The notes beneath the pieces are model-generated. The model was not told the DNA's origin, searched no databases, and was given only the letters and a program-made list of their open reading frames with translations. From Armatimonadota bacterium (lineage in GTDB: Bacteria; Armatimonadota; Fimbriimonadia; Fimbriimonadales; Fimbriimonadaceae), in NCBI GenBank assembly GCA_022563855.1, contig JADFMN010000007.1, positions 102,061 to 166,060 of the forward strand: a DNA stretch of 64,000 nt, in the 5' to 3' direction. Position 1 is the first letter of the stretch. The number at the start of each line of letters is the position of its first letter. Position numbers and translations under genes: made by a program. Below are positions 17,924-25,198 of this stretch, piece by piece.

Positions 17924-19600
17924 CTAGTCGCCCCAATCCGCAGACATCCGGTTGAACCGGATGTTGTTCGACCTCATAATCGAGACAAAAACGGCGGTTA
18001 CCTTACCGTCCTTGCGCTCGAACTGGAGCGTGAAGGGCGAAAGCGACCCGCGGTCGGCGACGACCATTTCAATTTTGGTCGGGTCCATGAACTTGTCCGT
18101 CTTCGCCCACAGCTCGCCGTCCCTTTCGAAGACCGTCAGCACCACCTCCATCTCGACGCTGTAGTACCGTCCAGACAGCGTCTTGATGTCCTCATCCGAA
18201 AGCTCGAACGGGTCCATCGGAGACAGCTCAAACGTCTGCCCGCCCTGGCTGAAAGTGATGCTTGATATCGCCCCTTCTTCGTCACGGTTGAAAACTGCAG
18301 TCGCTTCAACGACTTTGAGGAAGAAGTGATCCTTCTCGCTGCAGAATATCTCGATCTTCGGCTGCCCCGTGACCTGAATTTTTAGTTTGCCTTCGTCGAT
18401 CAGAAACTCCATGACCGCGCGATCCAACAGGTTGTAACGCCCTACGTACTCCTTTATCTCCTCTGCAGTAAGCTCGATTTCGCCCTTTGCTGCCAACGCC
18501 TCCTCCGGATCGATGACGTCCGCGAGCAGATACCGCGCGATCTTATCGTTGATCGATTTGGCGAGCTGCGTACCGTCGTTGCCGAACGTGTAGACCGCCA
18601 GATCGTGCTCTGGAAAGGTGCTCACCTGGGCGTGAAAACCGATAAAGTCCCCGCCGTGCTGCACTCGATCCACGCCATCCAAATCGTCGATGAACAGTGC
18701 CAAACCGTAGCTGGATTCATCTCCCGACGCCAACTTGGCCTTGGTCTGCATCCGCTCGATCACCGACTGTGGCCCGAGCTTGTTGTGCTTCCAGTTCTCC
18801 GTCCAGAGCATCATGTCGTGCAGAGTCGTGATCAGGCCGCCCGCGCCGGCCACCGCAAGCGGAACGACTCCGGCGAGCAGGCCGTCCTCCGGCGACTCGA
18901 CATACCCGTACGCCTTGTGCATGATCAGCTGCCGGAAGTCGTCTTGGAACACCGTTGCGTTCATGCCCAGCGGCTCGAAGACGTTCTCCTTTGCAAACTC
19001 GCGCAGCGATTCACCGGAGATTTGCTCGACCAGTTCGGCCAGCAAGAAGTAACCCGTGTTCGAGTAACTGAACGCTTGACCCGGAGGGAAATTGGTGTCG
19101 ATCTGTCGCCGGAGCACGTCCATCACGTCGTCGTTGTCGAAGACTTGCTGTCCAGAAATCGCCATCAGGCCGAAGTAGTCGCGGATGCCGCTTGTGTGCT
19201 GCATCAGTTGCTTGATCGTCATTCCGTTCTTCGCAGCAGGTATGCCAGAAAAGTGCTTGCTCACCGGGTCGTCGATCGAGAGCTCTCCTCGATCCTCCAA
19301 GATCAGCACGCACATCGCCGTGAACTGCTTGGACACGCTGCCGACGTCGAACAACGTATTCACAGTATTGGGGACGCCGTTTTCGACGTTCGCAAGACCG
19401 TAGGCTTTGGCGAAGATCATCTTGCCGTCCTTGACGATCCCGACGACGCCTCCCGGCGCATCGGTTACGTCCCACTTCTCGCAGATCGAGTCGATCTTCT
19501 CGGTCAAGGAGATCGGCGCAGTCTGCTGCTGGCCGGCCAAAACCGCGGCTGAGAGTGATACGAGAGCAACGACAGCGATTGAGCGACGGATGAGCGACAT
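17924..19600 (-). CDS. Secreted serine hydrolase of the class C beta-lactamase/PBP fold
   Basis: A 558-residue exported hydrolase. The signal peptide is IAVVALVSLSAAVLAG. The beta-lactamase-fold motifs are present: SxxK as SVSKQFTAM, YxN as YSNTGYFLL, and HGG in place of KTG in RVQHGGDFIGF. The extra C-terminal ~200 residues are beta-rich, like the DUF-type domains attached to many of these esterases and D-peptidases. Substrates could be D-amino peptides or esters; beta-lactam resistance cannot be claimed. It stands alone between an M20 peptidase and an AIM24 protein on the same strand. Confidence 0.87.
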   Translation of the reverse strand: MSLIRRSIAVVALVSLSAAVLAGQQQTAPISLTEKIDSICEKWDVTDAPGGVVGIVKDGKMIFAKAYGLANVENGVPNTVNTLFDVGSVSKQFTAMCVLILEDRGELSIDDPVSKHFSGIPAAKNGMTIKQLMQHTSGIRDYFGLMAISGQQVFDNDDVMDVLRRQIDTNFPPGQAFSYSNTGYFLLAELVEQISGESLREFAKENVFEPLGMNATVFQDDFRQLIMHKAYGYVESPEDGLLAGVVPLAVAGAGGLITTLHDMMLWTENWKHNKLGPQSVIERMQTKAKLASGDESSYGLALFIDDLDGVDRVQHGGDFIGFHAQVSTFPEHDLAVYTFGNDGTQLAKSINDKIARYLLADVIDPEEALAAKGEIELTAEEIKEYVGRYNLLDRAVMEFLIDEGKLKIQVTGQPKIEIFCSEKDHFFLKVVEATAVFNRDEEGAISSITFSQGGQTFELSPMDPFELSDEDIKTLSGRYYSVEMEVVLTVFERDGELWAKTDKFMDPTKIEMVVADRGSLSPFTLQFERKDGKVTAVFVSIMRSNNIRFNRMSADWGD

Positions 19601-19637
19601 ATCTGTAATCAGTACGGTTGGTGGATGGCGTCGGTTG

Positions 19638-20303
19638 CTAGCGCGACGACTGTTGGCCCGGGGTAACTCGCTTCATCGACTGCAGCAGGACGCGGCCTGG
19701 GCCGGTCAAGTGGACCATGAACAGGCCTTCCCCGCCGAAGACGATCTTGCGGCAGCCCGCGACTCCTCGGATGTTGTAGTCCACGCTATCCGCGAAGGCC
19801 GCGAGGTTGCCGGTGCTGACCAGCATCTCCTCGCCCGGCTCGAGATTGCGTTCGACGAAGTCGCCCGCGCCGTGTATCAAGGCAGTTCCGGTGCCGCTGA
19901 TCCGTTGCAGGAAGAGCCCCGCGCCGCCGAAGAACGCCGCGCCCGCACGACGGGCCATCGTGACGTCGATCTTGACGGCCTCGCCCCACGCCGCGACGAA
20001 CGAGCCCCGCGTCGTGACCACAGCCCCGTCGTTAGTGAGGTCCCATGGCATGATCTTTCCGGGCTGGTTCGCGGTCAGGCTGACCTTCTGGCCGGTGCGC
20101 GAGCTTTCGATGTAGGTCATCGTGATGCCTTCGCCGCTCAGCATCCGGCTGCCGACGGCCGTGATGTCGCCGGGGACCTTGAGGTGCCACTGGAGGTCTA
20201 CGTCCATCTGCAGGATCGATCCCTTGCTCGCCCAAGTCGACTCTCCTGCTATGAACTCAAGATGCGCGACCTGCGCCAGTTCGCCTACGATGCGGTAGTC
20301 CAT
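19638..20303 (-). CDS. AIM24/TIGR00266-family protein
   Basis: A 221-residue all-beta protein of the AIM24 (TIGR00266) family, whose biochemical role is unsettled. Family features are the opening Y-x-I-x-G strand with the FIAGESTWASKGSI stretch, then GPGRVLLQS near the end, and glycine-rich repeats such as GGAGLFLQRISGTG and GGEGLFMVHLTGPG that form the double-stranded beta-helix. The ATG at 20303 has TAAGAT seven bases upstream and no ribosome-binding site, so a leaderless transcript is likely. Confidence 0.85.
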   Translation of the reverse strand: MDYRIVGELAQVAHLEFIAGESTWASKGSILQMDVDLQWHLKVPGDITAVGSRMLSGEGITMTYIESSRTGQKVSLTANQPGKIMPWDLTNDGAVVTTRGSFVAAWGEAVKIDVTMARRAGAAFFGGAGLFLQRISGTGTALIHGAGDFVERNLEPGEEMLVSTGNLAAFADSVDYNIRGVAGCRKIVFGGEGLFMVHLTGPGRVLLQSMKRVTPGQQSSR

Positions 20304-20310
20304 GCGTATG

Positions 20311-20316
20311 ATCTTA
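20311..20316 (-). promoter_or_regulatory. Putative -10 box for leaderless AIM24 gene
   Basis: TAAGAT on the minus strand is seven bases before the ATG at 20303. Confidence 0.5.
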
Positions 20317-20416
20317 CGCTATCCCAAGGCCTTGCTTGCGGCCTCCGCCCGTGATCTACTTGCGACGGCCCGATCGGTTTCGCGCGATAAGAGCCATATT
20401 GGTCCGGCAGATGTCC

Positions 20417-20893
20417 TCAGTCGCGTTTCCGACGGGTGTCTGGCATGTACTTGTGTTTGCGAAAGCTGAAGATCAGGACCAAGATCGAGAAGACCGCTAA
20501 CGAACCCACCGTGATCATCACGACTACGACCGGCTGCTGAATCACATACCAGAACGGCGCCGACGTACTGCGAATACCGGTTGAGTCCAGTCTGACGAAA
20601 GTCGTATCCAGGTAATTCCTCGATTGGCTCTTCGCGTCAATAGTCAGTTGATACGCACTGCCGGTCTGTCCTTTGACGCCGATGCTGAAATTCTCCGGCT
20701 GGTAGCACCCGTACTCGTCGGTCCACTCCCCAGGAGGTACTTCGAACTCCTCTGCCTTCTCTCCGTCGCACGACACGATCAACGTCATCGTGCTATTCGT
20801 GTCGTTGAACACGTAAAGCCTTGATATCTTGCTGCAACTACCCAGCAGCAGACAGATCGCGGCAACGGCCCATAACATGCGAGCCCTTCTCAC
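20417..20893 (-). CDS. Hypothetical lipoprotein with C-terminal TM helix
   Basis: A 158-residue protein without a family I can name. It opens with a lipoprotein signal ending in the lipobox LLLGSC, then a beta-rich domain of about 80 residues (YVFNDTNSTMTLIV) and one hydrophobic helix VVVVMITVGSLAVFSILVLI followed by a short basic tail. A lipid anchor at the N-terminus and a helix at the C-terminus is an unusual pairing. The GTG at 20893 is taken as start because TACACT lies exactly six bases upstream; an ATG at 20878 is the alternative. Confidence 0.65.
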   Translation of the reverse strand: MRRARMLWAVAAICLLLGSCSKISRLYVFNDTNSTMTLIVSCDGEKAEEFEVPPGEWTDEYGCYQPENFSIGVKGQTGSAYQLTIDAKSQSRNYLDTTFVRLDSTGIRSTSAPFWYVIQQPVVVVMITVGSLAVFSILVLIFSFRKHKYMPDTRRKRD

Positions 20894-20899
20894 GACCCC

Positions 20900-20905
20900 A
20901 GTGTA
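20900..20905 (-). promoter_or_regulatory. Putative -10 box, minus-strand half of a divergent leaderless promoter
   Basis: TACACT on the minus strand, six bases before the GTG of the lipoprotein gene. It faces the ftsY -10 box 18 bases away. Confidence 0.5.
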
Positions 20906-20923
20906 TCACCGCGTGCCCTGCCA

Positions 20924-20929
20924 TACTCT
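20924..20929 (+). promoter_or_regulatory. Putative -10 box for leaderless ftsY
   Basis: TACTCT is followed by six bases and the GTG start of ftsY at 20936. The two divergent genes share only 42 bases between start codons. Confidence 0.5.
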
Positions 20930-20935
20930 CTGGCA

Positions 20936-21805
20936 GTGTTCAAGCGGCTGATGCACAGCGTGGACCGCATGCTGCGGCGTGGGGTCATCGACGATGCGCT
21001 CTATGAAGAGCTCGAGGAAGCGCTGCTGCAGGCCGACACCAACGTCAACACCGTGCAAGACATCCTCGACGATCTTCGCAAGGACGTGCGGTCGAACAAA
21101 ATCCGCGACGCGAAAGGGATCAAATTAGCTTTGCAGGAGTCGATCGCTGGTCGCTTTTCACAAAGCGATTCGTCCCTTGCCGTCGGCGCTTCGTCTCCGA
21201 CTGTTTACCTTTTCGTAGGCGTAAACGGTGTCGGAAAAACGACGACGATCGGCAAGCTCGCTCACCGCCTGACTCGTGCGGGCCGCAGCGTGCTTCTGGC
21301 GTCTGGCGATACGTTCAGGGCAGCGGCGATAGAGCAGCTGCAGGTGTGGGCGGACCGTTCCGGTTCCGAGGTCGTTAGCGCACAGGCAGGGGCCGATCCT
21401 GCGTCGGTCGTGTTCGACGCGGTTGCAGCCGCGAAAGCGCGCAAAATCGATTACGTTCTGGCCGACACTGCAGGCCGGCAGCACACGAAGGGAACGTTGA
21501 TGGCGCAGCTGAAGAAGGTCGTTACGATCACAGAGCGAGCGCTCGGCCGCAAGCCAGACGAGGTTCTGCTCGTGCTAGATGCGAACACCGGCCAGAACGC
21601 GATCAGGCAGGCGGAGGAGTTCATCAAATCCGCAGGCGTCACCGGACTGATCCTGACAAAGCTCGACGGCACGTCGCGCGGCGGCGCGCTCATCGGCGTT
21701 TGGGACCGGTTCCACGTACCGATCAAACTGATTGGAGACGGCGAGAAAGTAGAGGATCTGCGGGACTTCGACTCGGCGGCTTTCGCCGAGCAGTTGTTCG
21801 TCTGA
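20936..21805 (+). CDS. ftsY: Signal recognition particle receptor FtsY
   Basis: A 289-residue SRP receptor GTPase that docks ribosome-nascent-chain-SRP complexes at the inner membrane. It is almost only the NG domain: the N-domain four-helix bundle (residues 1-80), G1 GVNGVGKTTTIGKLA, the DTFRAAAIEQL insertion box, DTAGRQHT, and TKLDGTSRGG. The acidic A-domain found in E. coli FtsY is absent, as in many bacteria. The GTG at 20936 is favoured because TACTCT lies six bases upstream; ATG at 20951 is an alternative. Downstream follows a dispersed repeat. Confidence 0.96.
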   Translation: MFKRLMHSVDRMLRRGVIDDALYEELEEALLQADTNVNTVQDILDDLRKDVRSNKIRDAKGIKLALQESIAGRFSQSDSSLAVGASSPTVYLFVGVNGVGKTTTIGKLAHRLTRAGRSVLLASGDTFRAAAIEQLQVWADRSGSEVVSAQAGADPASVVFDAVAAAKARKIDYVLADTAGRQHTKGTLMAQLKKVVTITERALGRKPDEVLLVLDANTGQNAIRQAEEFIKSAGVTGLILTKLDGTSRGGALIGVWDRFHVPIKLIGDGEKVEDLRDFDSAAFAEQLFV

Positions 21806-21811
21806 TTCATA

Positions 21812-21883
21812 CCCCCTCCCTAACCTTTGCACGTCATGGCTCTCCACCGGAGACCCTTGACGGCAAATCCCAAGGGGGAGGGG
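21812..21883 (+). repeat. Palindromic MITE/REP-like repeat, copy A
   Basis: This 72-base element between ftsY and tyrS has complementary ends (CCCCCTCCC and GGGAGGGG) and an imperfect internal hairpin around GGCTCTCC/GGAGACC. Read on the minus strand it matches copy B at 34737-34812: the outer ~22 and ~17 bases are nearly identical while the hairpin arms differ completely. See the findings. Confidence 0.7.
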
Positions 21884-21886
21884 ACT

Positions 21887-21919
21887 CGTCCGGACGCAAC
21901 CTGAAGGATGCGGCTACAT
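21887..21919 (+). repeat. 33-base dispersed repeat, copy 1
   Basis: This starts CGTCCGGACGC and ends AAGGATGCGGCTACAT. It is 30/33 identical to 35454-35486. It follows directly after the palindromic repeat copy A. Confidence 0.65.
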
Positions 21920-21981
21920 TCGGCGGCTTCCGTCGAGCAGCTGTTCGACTGATCGTATAGGTCGTATAGGACTTCTTCGAC

Positions 21982-23181
21982 CTAAACGATCTTTCTGAAC
22001 TGGTGCTTGCCGACTTTGAGGACTTTCCCTTTTAAGTCGTCCGGGGGAAAGGAGGCGAAGCCGTCGGTGACTTTCTCTCCCTCGATAGAGACCGCGCCAG
22101 CCTTCATCAGCCGCCGCGCTTCGCCGTTGCTCTTCGCCATTCCGAGCCTGGCGATCATCGCGGCGAGACCGACCTGGCCATCGTCGTTGATCGCTTGCGG
22201 GGGGATCGCAGCCTCTTCGGCTTCGACCGGCTGTTTGCGCTTGCTGAACGTCTCTACGAAGTACTTTTCCGCCTCATCCGCCGCTTTCACGTCGTGGTAG
22301 AGCGCGACGATCTCCTTCGCTAGGCGCATCTTCGCGTCGCGCGGGTTCTTCCCCTCGCCTAGAAGACCGCGCACTTCGTCCATGGGCACGTCTGTGCATA
22401 GCTCGAACCAGCTCTCGATCAGGTCGTCGGGGATCGACATGGTCTTGCCGAACATCTCGTTCGGAGGGGCCATGATCGAAACGTAGTTCGTCAGCGACTG
22501 CGACATCTTGTCCTTGCCGTCGGTGCCGATGAGCAGCGGGCAGAGCACGACGACCTGCGGCTGTTGGTCGTACTGACCTTGCAAGTCGCGACCAACGAGG
22601 TTGTTGAACTTCTGGTCGGTGCCGCCCAGCTCGACGTCCGCCTCGATCTCGACCGAGTCGAGTCCTTGACAGAGCGGGTAGAGGATTTCGTGCATGGAAA
22701 TCGGCTTCTGCTCTTTGAGCCGGTTGGTGAAGTCGTCGCGCTCGAGGATCCGGGCGACCGTGTAGCGCGAGCACAGCTTGATCACCGCTTCGAAGTCCAT
22801 CTTTCCCAGCCAGTCGCGGTTGTAGAGGATCTCCGTCTTGTCGGGGTCGAGGATTTTGAACAGCTGCGTCTTGATCGCTTCGACGTTGGCCTCGATCGCT
22901 TCGCGTTCGAGTCCCCTTCGCACCTTGGTCTTGCCGCTCGGGTCGCCGATCATCGCGGTGAAGTCGCCGATGATGAGGCACGCCGTGTGCCCGAGCCGCT
23001 GGAAGTCGCGGAGCTTGCGCAGCACGACCGCCCATCCGAGCGTCACGTCGCGCGCAGTGGGATCGACACCAAGCTTGATGCGAAGGGGCCTGCCGAGCTT
23101 GAGCTTCTCAGCGAGGTCTTCCTCGCTGATGATCTCGGTCGTGCCACGACGGAGTACCACAAGCTGCTCTTCGATGGTCAT
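21982..23181 (-). CDS. tyrS: Tyrosyl-tRNA synthetase with altered HIGH and KMSKS motifs
   Basis: A 399-residue class I synthetase of the short-motif (type 2) TyrRS group, charging tRNA-Tyr. The family segments DPTARDV, IGDFTAMIGDPSGK, PISMHEILYPL and ELGGTDQKFNNLVGR are present, and a C-terminal S4 RNA-binding domain covers about residues 330-399. The HIGH signature, HLGH in relatives, reads TLGW at 47-50, losing both histidines, and KMSKS reads KMSQS at 225-229. The remaining active-site residues look normal. TAGAAT lies nine bases before the ATG. It may be a divergent but working enzyme or a paralogue. Confidence 0.93.
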   Translation of the reverse strand: MTIEEQLVVLRRGTTEIISEEDLAEKLKLGRPLRIKLGVDPTARDVTLGWAVVLRKLRDFQRLGHTACLIIGDFTAMIGDPSGKTKVRRGLEREAIEANVEAIKTQLFKILDPDKTEILYNRDWLGKMDFEAVIKLCSRYTVARILERDDFTNRLKEQKPISMHEILYPLCQGLDSVEIEADVELGGTDQKFNNLVGRDLQGQYDQQPQVVVLCPLLIGTDGKDKMSQSLTNYVSIMAPPNEMFGKTMSIPDDLIESWFELCTDVPMDEVRGLLGEGKNPRDAKMRLAKEIVALYHDVKAADEAEKYFVETFSKRKQPVEAEEAAIPPQAINDDGQVGLAAMIARLGMAKSNGEARRLMKAGAVSIEGEKVTDGFASFPPDDLKGKVLKVGKHQFRKIV

Positions 23182-23207
23182 TCGCGGGAGATTCTACCGC
23201 CGCTGAC

Positions 23208-24626
23208 TTAAGAGAACTGGAACTCGGGCGTACTGAAGATTAAACGCGTGATGCTGTTCAACGTGGGCTGCAGGTTCCGCGCGGTGATCGTGCCGCCGGA
23301 GAACTGTACAGCCGCGTCGTAAAGGCGCTGGACCTTGCTTTCGCCAAGACCCACATCGAACACGGACAACAGTCGGTCCACAGCCGCGGTGGGGGACGCC
23401 CCTTCGGCAGGGATGCGGTCTCCCATCAATGCCATCGTCGCGCGAGCCTGCCTGCCGAACAGCACGTCTGCGAACTTGATCCGCTCGATCATGGAGCCGG
23501 TCGTGATCCACTCCGTTCCGCTGACCCACCCGTCAACGTCTGGCGGGAACAGGAGTTCCATACCCATCGACTTCGTCCTCAGTGAAATCAGCCTGGATAT
23601 GCCAGCCACGCGTCGCGCTTGGACTGCCTCTACCTGCATCATTCGATCGACCACGACGCGACCGAGGCCAAGCGCCCTCACCGTAGAGATGCAAAACTCG
23701 ACTGGGTTCTTGATGTGAGATCTAACTGCCTGATCCGAATAGAACTCCTCCGATTTCACAATCGAGCGCACCAGCTCGCGGACGTCCAGTCCGCTGCGCT
23801 GCCAGCTTTTCGCGAGCCGCTTGATCAATGCTTCGTCAGGACCGGCGTAGGCGAACCACTCCCACATCTTTAGCGTGATGTACTCGGCGGTCTCGTCTAG
23901 ATCGCACAGGATCTCGAGTACGTCATCGCCTGTCCAAGCGCCAGTCTCGCCAAACACCGACTTCATGCCGCCGTCGTGCCGGTCGGCGATGTTCACAAAC
24001 CGCGAATTCCGAACGGGCAAATTGGTGGGAATGACGCGAGCCCCCCTGCGAACGCCAAAAGTCCAGCCCGTAAAGGCGCGCGCGGATTCCAGGACGTCGT
24101 GCTCCGTGTACAGGTTGTCGACTCCGAGCGTGAACAGCTCCATGACCTCCCGCGCGAAGTTCTCGTTCGGCGTGCCCTTGACGTTTTGGTTGTTGTCCAA
24201 CCAATAAAGCATCGCTGGATCCTTCGACACCTCGGTCAGCAGAGTGAGAAACCTGCCGGTCGCGTTTTCCCGCAGCGTCTCGATGTGCCGGTACATGGCG
24301 TTAGGCTGAGTGACCTTAGCAGCGCTAGTCGCAAAATGGTCGTGCCAGAATAGGGTCAGTTTCTGTTCAAGCGGATGGCGAGTCGCCATCAGTCGCAAGT
24401 ACCACCAGGACTGAACGCCGAAAATCGGCACGACTCCGTTGTTCGGATTCGCAAAGACGGAGAGCTCAACCGGAAAGCCCTCGTCGGCATCCTCGTAGTC
24501 CAAGAGCCGATCGATGGCCCCCGACACACCGTCCGCACCGTAAAAGTCGACTTCGGCTTCGCTTGCGCCAAGTCCAAATCGCCGCAAGAGGTGTGCTACT
24601 CGTTCCCGTTCCGACTGCAGCGGCAT
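23208..24626 (-). CDS. DUF1800 family protein
   Basis: A 472-residue protein of the DUF1800 family, recognised by HLLRRFGLGASEAEV near the N-terminus, LTLFWHDHFATSAAKV, and NENFAREVMELFTLGV followed by the ARAFTGW segment. The function is unknown; family members are usually encoded beside a DUF1501 (sulfatase-like) gene, which is not seen here. The start at 24626 (MPLQSERERV) is preferred to an upstream in-frame ATG at 24674 because the family homology begins just after it. It ends with AVQFSGG and PEFQFS, as in relatives. No clear signal peptide is visible. Confidence 0.88.
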   Translation of the reverse strand: MPLQSERERVAHLLRRFGLGASEAEVDFYGADGVSGAIDRLLDYEDADEGFPVELSVFANPNNGVVPIFGVQSWWYLRLMATRHPLEQKLTLFWHDHFATSAAKVTQPNAMYRHIETLRENATGRFLTLLTEVSKDPAMLYWLDNNQNVKGTPNENFAREVMELFTLGVDNLYTEHDVLESARAFTGWTFGVRRGARVIPTNLPVRNSRFVNIADRHDGGMKSVFGETGAWTGDDVLEILCDLDETAEYITLKMWEWFAYAGPDEALIKRLAKSWQRSGLDVRELVRSIVKSEEFYSDQAVRSHIKNPVEFCISTVRALGLGRVVVDRMMQVEAVQARRVAGISRLISLRTKSMGMELLFPPDVDGWVSGTEWITTGSMIERIKFADVLFGRQARATMALMGDRIPAEGASPTAAVDRLLSVFDVGLGESKVQRLYDAAVQFSGGTITARNLQPTLNSITRLIFSTPEFQFS

Positions 24627-24683
24627 ATCATGTCTGACGCAAATAGCGCCCCTCCGTTCGCTTCGGCCTCCCAAAAGAGCTTC

Positions 24684-24710
24684 GGGCCTGAAGCAGTACG
24701 CTTCAAGCCC
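24684..24710 (-). terminator. Hairpin downstream of the small 64-residue gene
   Basis: GGGC-C-TGAAGC and GCTTCA-A-GCCC form a ten-pair stem with one mismatch and a five-base loop. On the minus strand the stem is followed by GAAGCTCTTTT, so it could terminate the small gene before DUF1800. Confidence 0.5.
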
Positions 24711-24735
24711 AATTAAACCCGGTAAGTACCGTTCG

Positions 24736-24930
24736 TTACGCGTCGGGGACGTTCATTGCGTTATAAGTCGCCTCGTTGACGAACTTAAAAAGCTTGCTCC
24801 CTTCGAATGTCGCTGTCAGCGCATAGCGCACTTGCTCACCGTTCTTCGTCTTGCGGGTCATTCGAACCTTTTTGACCTCGGTATCCGGAACGTCCACGTG
24901 CGATCGAGTTTTGAGATTGTAGAACTGCAT
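24736..24930 (-). CDS. Small conserved-looking protein of unknown function
   Basis: A 64-residue protein beginning MQFYNLKTRSHVDVPD, with a basic middle (VRMTRKTKNGEQVRYALTA) and GSKLFKFV near the end; it is probably a small beta-rich domain. I cannot name a family. The start at 24930 is chosen over 24966 because a full AGGAGG Shine-Dalgarno sequence lies three bases before it. That strong ribosome-binding site is unusual here, where many genes look leaderless, and suggests high expression. A hairpin terminator follows. Confidence 0.65.
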   Translation of the reverse strand: MQFYNLKTRSHVDVPDTEVKKVRMTRKTKNGEQVRYALTATFEGSKLFKFVNEATYNAMNVPDA

Positions 24931-25198
24931 GATCCTCCTGTACAAATAATTACCAATTCCGGTCATTACTGCTCCCGTGCCGAACGCACTAGCCGCTTCG
25001 ATTCCTACCGGGAACGTACTAGGAAGTTTGCCAGCTAATTCCGTCTAGGTCAAGCCTAACGGCGCATTTTCTCCACCTAAGTTAAAATGAACCTATGCCT
25101 GGTCGGCTCGAAGATGGGCGAAAACGACGACCAGATACACCGAAATAAGGTTCTCAAAGCCATCAACCCGCACTCGTTTCCAGTGCTGAGAGCGCACC

